A stretch of 64,000 nt of DNA from an uncultured Spirochaetia bacterium (GTDB taxonomy: Bacteria; Spirochaetota; Spirochaetia; CAKZLE01): positions 62,001 through 126,000 of the forward strand of contig CAKZLE010000006.1 in NCBI GenBank assembly GCA_937125225.1. Reading direction: 5' to 3'. Within the stretch, counting starts at the first letter, position 1, and every line of letters begins with the position of its first letter. A program made the translations under genes and the position numbers. Positions 26,956-35,605 of this stretch are shown here, one piece after another. The notes under the pieces were generated by a model. It saw only the letters and a list, made by a program, of their open reading frames with translations. It ran no database searches and was not told where the DNA came from.

Positions 26956-28000
26956 AAGGGTCCCATGGGTAATCATCAGCTTTCTTAGGATCAAGTTCCT
27001 TTGGGATACAGAAGAACCGGTTATCTACACCAGAGAGCCCTATCACATTAAGGAATCTTCTTCCAATAAGATCTTTCAATAGTTCTGAATCAATCTTATC
27101 AGCTAAAAGCTTCTGGACAAGTCGAACATAGCCGGTGAATCCAGGAATTCCGGAGGCACCTGCACGCTTATCCTCTAGGGTATGCGGTGCATGATCACTC
27201 TCTATCCAGTCTATATCCCCATGAATCAGCTGAGAGTAGAGTTTCAGCTGTGAAGCCCTATCCCGTAACGGAGGGTTCATCTTCATAAGATTTCCATTAT
27301 GATCCACATCATCATTGTTTAGTAGAGCGTGATGAGGAGTCACACCACAGGTGATCTTGAAACACAGATCACCTGATTTGATCTCTTTTATCAACTCAAC
27401 CGTGTCAGGATGGCTGACATGACAGATATGAAGGGTACCGGAGAATCCAGTCTCAATCGCATGAGTGAGCTGGTCCTTGACGGACTGCAACTCTGCCACA
27501 GAAGGCCTTGCATCACCGTGAGTCTCAGGTCTATCGATATCCCAGAGTTCAGGATGCATGAGAGATTCCTTCTCACAGTGAACTGCAAGGATCCCCTCAT
27601 ATCCGGAATCGGCAAGCTGCCTATAGATTGCTCTTTGTGCATCTTCTTCAGTTATTCCCATATTTCCGGTGGAATGTCCGGCAAAGAGTTTGAAACCGAT
27701 GACCGTCGGAAAGAACTCATCATAGAGTTCTAAGGCCTCAGTTCGTTGCTCCCTATCATGAGTCAGACCTGTATAGATGCCATACAGTATATCTCCGGGA
27801 CCTAAAGAGAGCTTCTTAAGAGCCTCTCCAGCATCAGCTATCCTATGGACGATCGCATCCCGACAAGTCAGGACAGGAGATGTATTGGGCATCTCGAATA
27901 GACCATTGATCCCGCTTCGATAGGCAGTACCTATCCCATGAAGGAGAGTCTCTTTATTAGACTGTTCCCAATCTCTGAGATGCACATGAGGATCTATCAT
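26936..28000 (-). CDS. pyrC: Dihydroorotase
   Basis: A 354-residue zinc amidohydrolase that cyclises N-carbamoyl-aspartate to dihydroorotate, the third pyrimidine step. The metal-binding HVHLRD motif is at residues 5-10, with downstream conserved residues in EMPNTSP, FKLFAGHSTG, CHVSHPD and ESDHAPHTLEDK. Its ATG overlaps the pyrDK stop by 4 bases (ATGA), with GGAG 5 bases upstream. It is the last gene of the pyr operon. The 3' end overlaps the convergent response-regulator gene by 20 bases, and no terminator is seen. Confidence 0.92.
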   Translation of the reverse strand: MIDPHVHLRDWEQSNKETLLHGIGTAYRSGINGLFEMPNTSPVLTCRDAIVHRIADAGEALKKLSLGPGDILYGIYTGLTHDREQRTEALELYDEFFPTVIGFKLFAGHSTGNMGITEEDAQRAIYRQLADSGYEGILAVHCEKESLMHPELWDIDRPETHGDARPSVAELQSVKDQLTHAIETGFSGTLHICHVSHPDTVELIKEIKSGDLCFKITCGVTPHHALLNNDDVDHNGNLMKMNPPLRDRASQLKLYSQLIHGDIDWIESDHAPHTLEDKRAGASGIPGFTGYVRLVQKLLADKIDSELLKDLIGRRFLNVIGLSGVDNRFFCIPKELDPKKADDYPWDPFRYLLT

Positions 28001-29712
28001 AAGAGCTCCGGTGCATGTTCTTTGAGAAAATCTAGTCGAACGAAGGTTCCATACTGACAGGTAAGTCTATCACCACAGGCACATTCTCCACACATACCAA
28101 TACCACAGAGGCTCGGTCTCTCCATAGAGAGAAAGATCTTATCATCTGCAAGACCTCTGCGACTCATGTTATCTGCTGCGATACTCATGAAGATCTCTGG
28201 TCCGATGGTATAGAAGGCACAATCATCAGAAATGTTGAGAGTCTTCTCCATCTCAGCGATGACCCGGCCTGGCACACCATCATCATACACGGGAACGAAG
28301 GTCCCATATTCACTCAATTCATCTTCGAGGAGAGCCTTTTGAGAATCTTCCTCCTGACCAGAAGCCCCATAGTAGCAGGTGATCTTCGTACCATCTTCTT
28401 TCAACCTTTTGACAAGCGAGGGAACCACTGCGATACCTGTCCCGCCTGCAAGGATCACTGCCTCTTGAGTCTTTGCAGTCTCAACAGGTTCGCCATAGAC
28501 ACCTCTCACATAGAGTTGATCCCCTACCGCTAACTCCATCATCGCATGGGTGAACTCACCCCGGTCCTTGATGATGAAGGTAAGTGGTTCAGACTCTGCT
28601 ATGGAAAAAGGCTTCTCACCGATTCCTGGTAACCATATGAAAGCATACTGACCCGGTCCACAATCGAGGGTACCATCAGTATAGAAGATCTTTACACCAG
28701 GACTGTGCTCGATGATCCTCTCAATCGTAAAGGGTTCGAATCTCATTTGTTGATGATCACAGAGATAACTACTTCCTGTATCTTTACCTGACTCACAGTC
28801 ATCCAAGAGGGCTGAAGTATAGCTTCCCCAGTCTCTTTGGTGAACCCGTCCGAATGCACTACCGATCCCAATCGTATCAGCACCTGCTGATTTCATTCGT
28901 TTCACATCTTCGAAGTTCGAGACACCCCCCATACCTATGATGGGATATTCCTCACCGATCGCGGATCTGATCTGAGAGATGGCATCGATCGCTCGATCCT
29001 TGACCCATTCACCACTCATACCACCCTTACCACCAATCTTATTATTGAGTATGGGTCTTTGAGAATGTTCTTCAAGATAAACTTCAGGGCCGACAGTATT
29101 GATTGCAGAAATCCCATCAGCCCCGGCATCGATAAGAGCCTTGGCGATACTCCCAATATCCTCGACATTTGGTGTCAGCTTTGGGATGATCAGAGCAGGA
29201 AAATCATCTCCAACCGCCTCTCTGATCCTATTCATATATTCCCTAGCAATATTCTGATCACAACCGATACTAGCTCCGAACCCCGCAGAAGCATGGGGAC
29301 AGGAGAAGTTGAGTTCGATCAGATCAGCAACGGGAGCAAAGGCTTTGACTAGTGTGATAAAATCTTCGGGAGTAGAGGCTGAGACAGATACATTCAAGAA
29401 TGCTCTCATATCGATCCTCTCTCTGAGATCATTCAACTCCTTTAGAGCGACTTCCATCCCGGGGTTCTTCAATCCTACAGAATTTCCAAAGTCCCCTGCT
29501 CCGATCTCAGTGATGATCGGTTCACGGTTTCCGCTGTTAGGAACCACCTGATAACTTTTAGTCGTGATCAATCCTATAGCAGGAAGCTCGTGATCAATAA
29601 ACTCAACGAGCCTTGTCTTTGTGGAGGCTACCCCTGATACAGTACCTAGGATGATATCTCCTCTCCAATGAGCTCCACTCAACTGCTGTTTTATATACTC
29701 TTTGCCTCTCAC
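27997..29712 (-). CDS. Dihydroorotate dehydrogenase, fused catalytic (PyrDB) and electron-transfer (PyrK) subunits
   Basis: A 571-residue fusion. Residues 1 to about 305 are a class 1B dihydroorotate dehydrogenase with the FMN barrel and the LNFSCPHA catalytic Cys motif. Residues about 310-571 are a PyrK-type flavodoxin-reductase fold with an R-P-x-S/T-like flavin site (KPFSIAE), an NAD site (AGGTGIAV) and the [2Fe-2S] cysteines in CGIGMCGECACG and a later Cys in LTCQYGTF. The unit should use NAD+ as acceptor. In most bacteria PyrD and PyrK are separate and form a heterotetramer. Here one polypeptide encodes both. The start is a GTG with AGGGAG 7 bases upstream. Confidence 0.88.
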   Translation of the reverse strand: MRGKEYIKQQLSGAHWRGDIILGTVSGVASTKTRLVEFIDHELPAIGLITTKSYQVVPNSGNREPIITEIGAGDFGNSVGLKNPGMEVALKELNDLRERIDMRAFLNVSVSASTPEDFITLVKAFAPVADLIELNFSCPHASAGFGASIGCDQNIAREYMNRIREAVGDDFPALIIPKLTPNVEDIGSIAKALIDAGADGISAINTVGPEVYLEEHSQRPILNNKIGGKGGMSGEWVKDRAIDAISQIRSAIGEEYPIIGMGGVSNFEDVKRMKSAGADTIGIGSAFGRVHQRDWGSYTSALLDDCESGKDTGSSYLCDHQQMRFEPFTIERIIEHSPGVKIFYTDGTLDCGPGQYAFIWLPGIGEKPFSIAESEPLTFIIKDRGEFTHAMMELAVGDQLYVRGVYGEPVETAKTQEAVILAGGTGIAVVPSLVKRLKEDGTKITCYYGASGQEEDSQKALLEDELSEYGTFVPVYDDGVPGRVIAEMEKTLNISDDCAFYTIGPEIFMSIAADNMSRRGLADDKIFLSMERPSLCGIGMCGECACGDRLTCQYGTFVRLDFLKEHAPELL

Positions 29713-29722
29713 ACGAAACTCC

Positions 29723-30613
29723 CTATACTAATGCCTTTTCTATCTCTTCATTCAAGGTACGGAGATTACCTACCACTACATCTTCCCAGTCTTCAGGTAT
29801 CGGATTCCCCTTCCATGGATGGGTGATTCCGCTTGAACTGTTTATCCTTGCTAGAGCAAGATCATATCCTGAACTCTTCAAGCGAGAGACTACCTCAGAC
29901 GCACTCCCCCCCTGAGAACCTACTCCAGGGATCAGTAGTGGAATCTGTGCTCCTGAGTCTGCATAGCGCTTAGCTACGGCCTCTAATTCTGCAGGACTTG
30001 TAGCGCCTACTACCGCACCGACACCAGCGTGCTGTCGGCTCCATTCGATGATCACATCGGCTACTTTCAAGTAGAGATCCTCTCCATCGACCTGGAGGTT
30101 CTGAAGGTCCTTCCCCCCGGGGTTAGAAGTCCTGTTCAAAACATATATTCCCTTCTCTGCGACCATGAAGGGAGAGACTGAATCTGTCCCCATATAGGGT
30201 GAGACAGTAATCGCATCGGCGTTCCAACTGTCAAACGCTTCGACTGCATAGTTCTGACTGGATCTTGCAATATCACCTCTTTTAGAGTCCATGATCACAG
30301 GGATGCCAGGAAAGAAGTTCTGCAGCATCTCTAGGAGGTCTGCCAGTGCTAATGAACCGGTAAAATCCTCCTCTAAGGGTCTATCAAGCGCTGAATAATA
30401 CCCTATGTTCGGTTTGAAGGCTCCAGGATAGACACCTAAGAGATTCATCTCTTTGAAGATCGTCCGATAGAAGGTATTCAGGTCTGCCCGAACAGAATCA
30501 GACTGTACCGGAAGGAACTCTACGATCGGATCCAAACCCATACATACCAACGAACCGGTATGAGCATAACTATCTTTTAATTGATCTAGATAACTTCTTT
30601 GTTCACTCATCAT
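29723..30613 (-). CDS. pyrF: Orotidine 5'-phosphate decarboxylase (type 2)
   Basis: A 296-residue OMP decarboxylase, which makes UMP in the last de novo step. It is the longer type-2 form. The D-x-K-x-x-D catalytic motif is in MDSKRGDIARSS (residues about 105-116), with the phosphate-binding R and GVGSQGG near residues 235-245. GAGAGG lies upstream of two adjacent ATG codons (30613 and 30610). The gene lies 1 base after pyrE on its upstream side and 10 bases before pyrDK. Confidence 0.93.
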   Translation of the reverse strand: MMSEQRSYLDQLKDSYAHTGSLVCMGLDPIVEFLPVQSDSVRADLNTFYRTIFKEMNLLGVYPGAFKPNIGYYSALDRPLEEDFTGSLALADLLEMLQNFFPGIPVIMDSKRGDIARSSQNYAVEAFDSWNADAITVSPYMGTDSVSPFMVAEKGIYVLNRTSNPGGKDLQNLQVDGEDLYLKVADVIIEWSRQHAGVGAVVGATSPAELEAVAKRYADSGAQIPLLIPGVGSQGGSASEVVSRLKSSGYDLALARINSSSGITHPWKGNPIPEDWEDVVVGNLRTLNEEIEKALV

Positions 30614-30614
30614 T

Positions 30615-31319
30615 TTACCTCTCTACCTTTGGGAATCCATTTGCCTCACCCCATCCAAAGGGGTCCGATTTCCATTGAGTAAGCAGCTGTGCTGATTTCT
30701 CATCGATATAGCCACTCTTCACTGCAGCCTCTACCATGATATCATAGGTCAGGATGGTTATGGGGGTGCAAGAAGGTTCTAGAGCTGCAAAGTTATCGAC
30801 TGCCGCTTTCAGACCGTAGGTGAAGATCGCTAAACAATAGGGGACCTCTCCATTCGATGCGGTGATAGCTTCCACAGCTTTGATAGAGCTTCCACCTGTG
30901 GAGATCAGATCTTCGATCAGTGCGACTCGCTGTCCCTCATAAGTGCCTCCTATGGGAAGTCCCTCGATAGCATTCTTCAATCCATGACCTTTACTCGTAC
31001 TTCTGATATATGTCAGAGGCAGCCCCATCCGGTCAGCAAGTGTCGTTGCGTGAGGAATTCCGGCTGTAGCAGTTCCTGCTACTGCATCTGGACTAAATCC
31101 CATAGCTTCCATCAACTGGAAGAATCCCTCTCCTACGAGAGCCCTCACCTCTGCATCTCTAAGCAACTGTCTATTATCATTATAGATTGGCATCCTGTAA
31201 CCTGAGGCCCACTGAAAGGGATTCTCAGTATTCAACCTGATAGCTCCCAGATCAAAAGCTCTTTGTGCCAATCCTAATCCTATGGTTTCTTGTATCTCTT
31301 TGATTCTCTGTTCATTCAT
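30615..31319 (-). CDS. pyrE: Orotate phosphoribosyltransferase
   Basis: A 234-residue enzyme joining orotate and PRPP to OMP. The PRPP-binding signature is VALIEDLISTGGSS (residues about 124-137), with conserved substrate residues in FQWASGYRMPIYNDNR and the catalytic loop YIRSTSKGHG. The start is the ATG at 31319, with AGAGG 8 bases upstream. An in-frame TTG at 31340 has none. It lies 11 bases downstream of pyrBI in the same operon. Confidence 0.92.
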   Translation of the reverse strand: MNEQRIKEIQETIGLGLAQRAFDLGAIRLNTENPFQWASGYRMPIYNDNRQLLRDAEVRALVGEGFFQLMEAMGFSPDAVAGTATAGIPHATTLADRMGLPLTYIRSTSKGHGLKNAIEGLPIGGTYEGQRVALIEDLISTGGSSIKAVEAITASNGEVPYCLAIFTYGLKAAVDNFAALEPSCTPITILTYDIMVEAAVKSGYIDEKSAQLLTQWKSDPFGWGEANGFPKVER

Positions 31320-31330
31320 CTTTTTTTCCT

Positions 31331-32914
31331 CTAGTTCCAAATCTCTTTAAACGAGTGGAGTTTTCCACAGTATTCACAGACGAAGGTCTCTCCCTTAGTC
31401 TTCCAGAAATAGGCAGGTACTCCCTCATCATGTGCTCGATGAGAGATGCAGTTGGGGTTCTTGCACCCTAAATCCTCGAAGTTATAGATCTTTGGGGGAA
31501 GATGCATCCTGTACTTCTCTTTGATCTTTCCATCCTCTATGATATTCAATGTCGAACCTGGAGCTAAAGCTGCAAGCCTCTTGAGGGAGGTCAGGTCGAA
31601 CTGTTGAAAATCAGGTCTGAATATGATTCCCTTATAGCGATCTTCCGTATTGCTTGAGGTGGAGACCCACTCTCCACCCTTACCATGAAGTCCCAGGACT
31701 TTTGTGATCGAAGTCATATGGGCTCGTATCTCACTAGTGGTATCACCCGCTCCAATATGATCGATCACTATCCCGTTCGTGATGGGATGAACACCTTCTG
31801 AGTATTGGGCAGACTTCTTCTTGACCTTAGGTTCGACCTTCTCGATGAACTCGACCCTCTTGTTCGATTTAACGACTCGCTTAGTGGGGAGGAAATCCTC
31901 TCCAAGCTTACCACTGAATAGGGCAAGCAAGACTATCCTCACAAGCATACCATTCGCAGATTGTCTCTCCCATCCATTGAAGGGCGTCTCATCGAGGAAG
32001 GTCGGGATCACAGGATGTGATTTATGTCTAGGAAGAGGATGATAGAACTTCGTCCCTTCAGCTACTATATCCAGATGAGCTCTATTGAAAGTGATACTCT
32101 TTCTTAACTCGTCCTGTTTCTGCAAGATCCTATCACCCATTCTCTCAAGTTGAGGTCTTGTGAAGTACCATTTATCTGCTACCTCCCCTTGGGAAAGATA
32201 TGCATCGATGGAGGGAAAACACCTTATCTCATATCCATGCGATTCCATTATAGCGATATAGGTGGGAGGCATCTCTAGCTCTTCTGGTGCTATCAGATCT
32301 ATTTTCACCTTATCAAAGATTGTCAGTCCATGAGCCTTTGAATGTACTGTTCTTCCATGAAACAGATCCCCTACTAGAGCTATATGGATGGAATCAGTAT
32401 TCCAGTCATTATCTTCGAGGAAGGTATATTCATCTAGCAACTCCTGGGTCGGATGCTCATGCTTTCCATCACCTGCATTGATGAAAGAGGGAGTGAACGG
32501 AAGATTGTTACGTTCTGCGAACCCTGATGTCTCACTCTGTAACCATCTACAAACACCTTCTAGCTTACTACGAATGATGAATACTCTATTATCATACCCC
32601 GTCAAGGTATTGAAGGTGTCGGCATAACTCTCCCCCTTATTGAAGGAGGAGCTATCGGTACTCAGTGATGAGAGTTTCACTCTATGGAACTTAGCAGCAT
32701 TCTTAAAAGACTCGCGTGTTCTCGTGCTGTCTTCGAGGAAGACCTCATAGATACCGAAGGTCGGGTCATCGATCCTATAGTTCGACAGAACCTCCTGGTC
32801 ATCCTTTACGACAGCCTCCTTGAGTTCCTTCGTCTTATTGAATAGATAGAGTCGTTCTTCATTAGACAGGTCGTTGATGACCGCTAATGTTCTTCCTTTA
32901 AACACATGCTCCAT
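31331..32914 (-). CDS. pyrBI: Aspartate carbamoyltransferase, catalytic and regulatory chains fused
   Basis: A 527-residue fusion. Residues 1 to about 350 are the catalytic ATCase with STRTRESFKNAAKFH (carbamoyl-phosphate site), the HPTQELLDEY aspartate region and HPLPRHKSHPV. Residues about 375-527 match the PyrI regulatory chain: an allosteric nucleotide domain starting VHPITNGIVIDHI and a zinc domain with Cys pairs in LGCKNPNCISH and VCEYCGK. The fused form is known in Thermotoga and treponemes. It should be the allosterically controlled first committed step of pyrimidine synthesis. It begins with a strong AAGGAGG and follows a terminator-like leader. Confidence 0.93.
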   Translation of the reverse strand: MEHVFKGRTLAVINDLSNEERLYLFNKTKELKEAVVKDDQEVLSNYRIDDPTFGIYEVFLEDSTRTRESFKNAAKFHRVKLSSLSTDSSSFNKGESYADTFNTLTGYDNRVFIIRSKLEGVCRWLQSETSGFAERNNLPFTPSFINAGDGKHEHPTQELLDEYTFLEDNDWNTDSIHIALVGDLFHGRTVHSKAHGLTIFDKVKIDLIAPEELEMPPTYIAIMESHGYEIRCFPSIDAYLSQGEVADKWYFTRPQLERMGDRILQKQDELRKSITFNRAHLDIVAEGTKFYHPLPRHKSHPVIPTFLDETPFNGWERQSANGMLVRIVLLALFSGKLGEDFLPTKRVVKSNKRVEFIEKVEPKVKKKSAQYSEGVHPITNGIVIDHIGAGDTTSEIRAHMTSITKVLGLHGKGGEWVSTSSNTEDRYKGIIFRPDFQQFDLTSLKRLAALAPGSTLNIIEDGKIKEKYRMHLPPKIYNFEDLGCKNPNCISHRAHDEGVPAYFWKTKGETFVCEYCGKLHSFKEIWN

Positions 32915-32940
32915 AAGTACCTCCTTATAGCATTCGGGCG

Positions 32941-32970
32941 AAAAAAAACGTCGGTAATAATTACCGACGT
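32941..32970 (-). terminator. Attenuator (intrinsic terminator) in the pyr operon leader
   Basis: On the minus strand, an 11-base perfect stem (32948-32958 paired with 32960-32970, one-base loop, in practice a 9-10 bp stem with a small loop) is followed by eight T residues. It lies upstream of the pyrBI start, so it must be read through to express the operon. Confidence 0.75.
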
Positions 32971-33051
32971 CTATATATTGATCATAGAAAACAATGACTG
33001 GACTACACGAGTGCAGCCTGATGTATCATATCGTCTTCTGATTCTATTCAT
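32971..33051 (-). CDS. Predicted pyr operon leader peptide
   Basis: A 26-codon ORF (ATG at 33051, stop TAG at 32973-32971) whose stop codon touches the 5' arm of the attenuator hairpin. Five of its first fifteen residues are Arg and the codons before the stop are U-rich (Leu-Phe-Ser). An AGGGAAGAG lies about 6-14 bases upstream of the ATG, weak but usable. The arrangement matches the E. coli pyrBI leader, where a ribosome close behind RNA polymerase blocks the terminator when UTP is low. The sequence is not like the E. coli peptide. The ORF could be fortuitous. Confidence 0.45.
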   Translation of the reverse strand: MNRIRRRYDTSGCTRVVQSLFSMINI

Positions 33052-33085
33052 TAATATCTCTTCCCTTTGCAAATTCAATGTAAAC

Positions 33086-33115
33086 ATTGTATCAGATTTT
33101 TAGCGAATATATCAA
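33086..33115 (-). promoter_or_regulatory. pyr operon promoter
   Basis: TTGATA (33115-33110) and TACAAT (33091-33086) are separated by 18 bases. The predicted start near 33079 gives a leader of about 110 bases before the attenuator. No PyrR-type binding loop was seen. Confidence 0.6.
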
Positions 33116-33246
33116 TAACTCGAACCTTGGTCAAGGGTAAGCTATAGAAATTCTTAGGATGTGGTATCTCACATATCAATATGCTATCTTCTTCTTGGTA
33201 ACACTCTATTTACAGAGTTTATATATTGTTTAGTAAGATAGTATAG

Positions 33247-33252
33247 TATACT
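33247..33252 (+). promoter_or_regulatory. -10 box of the GGDEF gene, predicted leaderless
   Basis: TATACT ends 7 bases before the A of the ATG at 33259, with no Shine-Dalgarno between them. TATTGT lies 17 bases upstream of the box as a weak -35. Confidence 0.45.
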
Positions 33253-33258
33253 TATAGC

Positions 33259-34713
33259 ATGTCAAAACTCCTTATGAAAAAACGTATGTTCAGTATAGTG
33301 ATAATTCTACTTTTCCCCTCATTCTTATTTGTCAGCCTTCTCAATTATTATGTCCAGAGAGATGCGATCAAAGATGAATTGATAAATTCATCACTTCCAT
33401 TAGTTCGAGATTATATCTATGACCATATATCAGATAATCTAGAAGGGCCAATTCTTACATCAAGACTCATGGCACGAGATACGTTCTTAGTGAATTGGGC
33501 AATAGCAGGCGAACTCGATATCTCAGAGATTCAAAACTATTTAAGGACGATTAAAACAGATCATGATCTTTCATCAACTTTTTTCGTATCAGCTATGACT
33601 AATCAGTATTACAGCTATGAGGGAGTCCATAAAACGATCTCAGAAGGTGATCCACATGATACCTGGTATTATGACTTCGTCAATTCAGGGAATGCAATTG
33701 CTTTTGACGTTGACTCTGATGAAGTACTTAATGGAACTTTGACAATATTCATCAATGTGAGAGTAGTAGATGACCAGGGGACGTTCCTAGGGGTCACAGG
33801 TGTTGGAATAGAGATGACTGATATATCTTCCCTATTAGCAGAGACCCAAGTCGTGTATGGACGAGACATCTTTATGATCGATTCTGCAGGGTTGATTCAA
33901 GCCCATTCAGATTTTAGTAAAATCGAAAAGACATCCATCTATGATATGGAAGGACTGCAAAACATAGCAGCAACACTATTGTCATCTATTGAGGGAACAA
34001 TCTCTGATGAATATGTAGTACAGAGAGGAACTGTCATATTTACAGCGAAATATTTAGAGAATATCGACTGGTTCATCGTTGTTCAACAGGACTTGGAAAA
34101 CTCTTTACGATTAGCCCGAAAGAATCTTCTAATTAGTATTCTCATCGGTGTCACAGTCTCAATAATCATCACTCTTTTAAGTATGGCTATATTGAAGACC
34201 TACCAAAAAGAGGTTACAAAACTTACCATAACAGACCATTTGACTGGCGCCTTCAATCGTTTATATATTGAGAGTATTCTCTTACAAGAGATTGGAAGAG
34301 GTAAACGATATAAATATCCTCTAGCAATTTTCATGATCGACCTTGACCAGTTCAAGGAGATAAACGATAGTTTTGGACATGATGTCGGAGACACAATCCT
34401 CAAACAGTTCGTTACCCTATTCAAAGACCACCTTAGACAAACTGATATCTTTGCTCGCTGGGGTGGAGATGAGTTCATTGCAGTATTACCCCATACGAAT
34501 AGACAGGAGGCAAGGTTACTTGCAAACCGTTGTTTGAAGTTGGTGAGAGCTGCAAACTACTCAAATAATATCGCTCTTCGAATAAGTATCGGTGCTACAA
34601 CAATATTAGAGACTGATACCCCTCAATCTCTTGTTAATCGAGCAGATGAGGCCCTCTACTACGTGAAGAAACATGGAAAGAACAGTTATCATTTCTTGAG
34701 TATCTCTGAATGA
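33259..34713 (+). CDS. Cache-domain diguanylate cyclase
   Basis: A 484-residue membrane protein. TM1 spans residues about 10-26, followed by a periplasmic region of about 250 residues resembling a Cache sensor, then TM2 near residues 295-315. A complete GGDEF domain fills the rest: FMIDLDQFKEINDSFGHDVGD, then RWGGDEF (active-site motif intact) and an R-Q-T-D inhibitory site five residues upstream of GGDEF. It should make c-di-GMP in response to an extracellular ligand. It diverges from the pyr operon. The ATG at 33259 lacks a ribosome-binding site. It ends 73 bases before a hairpin shared with the small outer-membrane gene array. Confidence 0.88.
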   Translation: MSKLLMKKRMFSIVIILLFPSFLFVSLLNYYVQRDAIKDELINSSLPLVRDYIYDHISDNLEGPILTSRLMARDTFLVNWAIAGELDISEIQNYLRTIKTDHDLSSTFFVSAMTNQYYSYEGVHKTISEGDPHDTWYYDFVNSGNAIAFDVDSDEVLNGTLTIFINVRVVDDQGTFLGVTGVGIEMTDISSLLAETQVVYGRDIFMIDSAGLIQAHSDFSKIEKTSIYDMEGLQNIAATLLSSIEGTISDEYVVQRGTVIFTAKYLENIDWFIVVQQDLENSLRLARKNLLISILIGVTVSIIITLLSMAILKTYQKEVTKLTITDHLTGAFNRLYIESILLQEIGRGKRYKYPLAIFMIDLDQFKEINDSFGHDVGDTILKQFVTLFKDHLRQTDIFARWGGDEFIAVLPHTNRQEARLLANRCLKLVRAANYSNNIALRISIGATTILETDTPQSLVNRADEALYYVKKHGKNSYHFLSISE

Positions 34714-34775
34714 TTTTAATCTTCCATGATCAGCATGACTGGTAATTGATAGTACAAGTATCAAGGAATATCAAT

Positions 34776-34833
34776 AAAAAAGAAAAAGCTTGGCTATGAT
34801 CTGATGAATTACCATCAGTTCCTAACCAAGCTT
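34776..34833 (-). terminator. Terminator after the first small secreted-protein gene
   Basis: On the minus strand, AAGCTTGG (34833-34826) pairs with CCAAGCTT (34793-34786) around an inner CTGATG/CATCAG hairpin, followed by a T-rich run (34785-34776). Confidence 0.65.
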
Positions 34834-34878
34834 TAAAAAATATGCTCTTTAAGCCGATTATCCTATAACAGGAAAATC

Positions 34879-35466
34879 CTAGAAGATTGCAAACATAGCA
34901 GAGACACCAAATAGACCTGTAGGATTCTCGAAGAGCGTTGCAGCCTCGAAGTCCCCGATATTTTCTAGTGATACATTAGTGTCCATGATAGCCGAAGCGC
35001 CAATAGATAGATCACCAAGTTCTATATCTGCAGTCAATCGCAGGTTCAGTCCCCAATTCATGGGATCTTCATCCAGTCCATCAATCACGTTCTCATCTCC
35101 AAGATTCACTGTGAATTTAGGTCCTGCTGATGCACCTAATCTCAGTATATCAAATAGAGACATCGACAGTCCTGCATTCGCATACACATCAAGTGCCACA
35201 GCAGAATAATCATCTTCTAGTGCTGTCACCAACGCTAGCGCATTCACTTCGATAACTGACAGATTCATTCTGATATCAGCGCCATAAGTGAAGCTCTCTA
35301 GGCCAATCCCGTCTACATCTATTCCCCAGTTTGGTGAATCAAAATCCAATGTGGTATTCATCATTGCAGTTGGTCCTACTCTAAGACCAATCAGATCCAC
35401 AGCAAAGATTGATGCTGGGACAACCATCAATAATGCCAAAACTACTAAAACTACTCTTTTACTCAT
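34879..35466 (-). CDS. Small secreted, probably outer-membrane beta-barrel protein, array member 1
   Basis: A 195-residue protein with a signal peptide (cleavage near FA/VDL, residues 18-22). The rest is a string of alternating hydrophobic strands with aromatic or Gly turns, like a small beta-barrel, and the C terminus is ...FAIF, ending in Phe as many outer-membrane proteins do. It is the most divergent of the five tandem paralogues: it keeps the G-P-T-A-M motif near residue 35 and Y-G-A-D-I-R, but not the GDG start. The start at 35466 follows GAGGGGG; an upstream TTG is false. Function unknown. Confidence 0.65.
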   Translation of the reverse strand: MSKRVVLVVLALLMVVPASIFAVDLIGLRVGPTAMMNTTLDFDSPNWGIDVDGIGLESFTYGADIRMNLSVIEVNALALVTALEDDYSAVALDVYANAGLSMSLFDILRLGASAGPKFTVNLGDENVIDGLDEDPMNWGLNLRLTADIELGDLSIGASAIMDTNVSLENIGDFEAATLFENPTGLFGVSAMFAIF

Positions 35467-35520
35467 AATAAGCCCCCTCAAAGCTTCGTTTCTATAAAAA
35501 ACTTTTTGTTACGTATATAT

Positions 35521-35549
35521 ATAATACTCATAGAAGCATAAAAGTTACA
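35521..35549 (-). promoter_or_regulatory. Putative promoter, array member 1
   Basis: On the minus strand, TGTAAC (35549-35544) is 17 bases from TATTAT (35526-35521). The TGTAAC hexamer recurs before four of the five paralogues in place of a -35. Confidence 0.35.
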
Positions 35550-35559
35550 GATAAACAGT

Positions 35560-35583
35560 AAAAAAAGCATCCCGAAGGATGCT
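35560..35583 (-). terminator. Terminator after array member 2
   Basis: On the minus strand, AGCATCC and its complement form a 7-bp stem (35583-35577 with 35572-35566) with a tetraloop, followed by a run of T. The stem sequence is identical to that after member 3. Confidence 0.8.
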
Positions 35584-35605
35584 TTCTATGAACAATAAGG
35601 ATTTC

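Noticed and set aside
28725-28760. GGTTCGAATC resembling a tRNA T-loop
   Set aside because: It lies inside the pyrDK coding sequence and no acceptor or anticodon arms fit around it.
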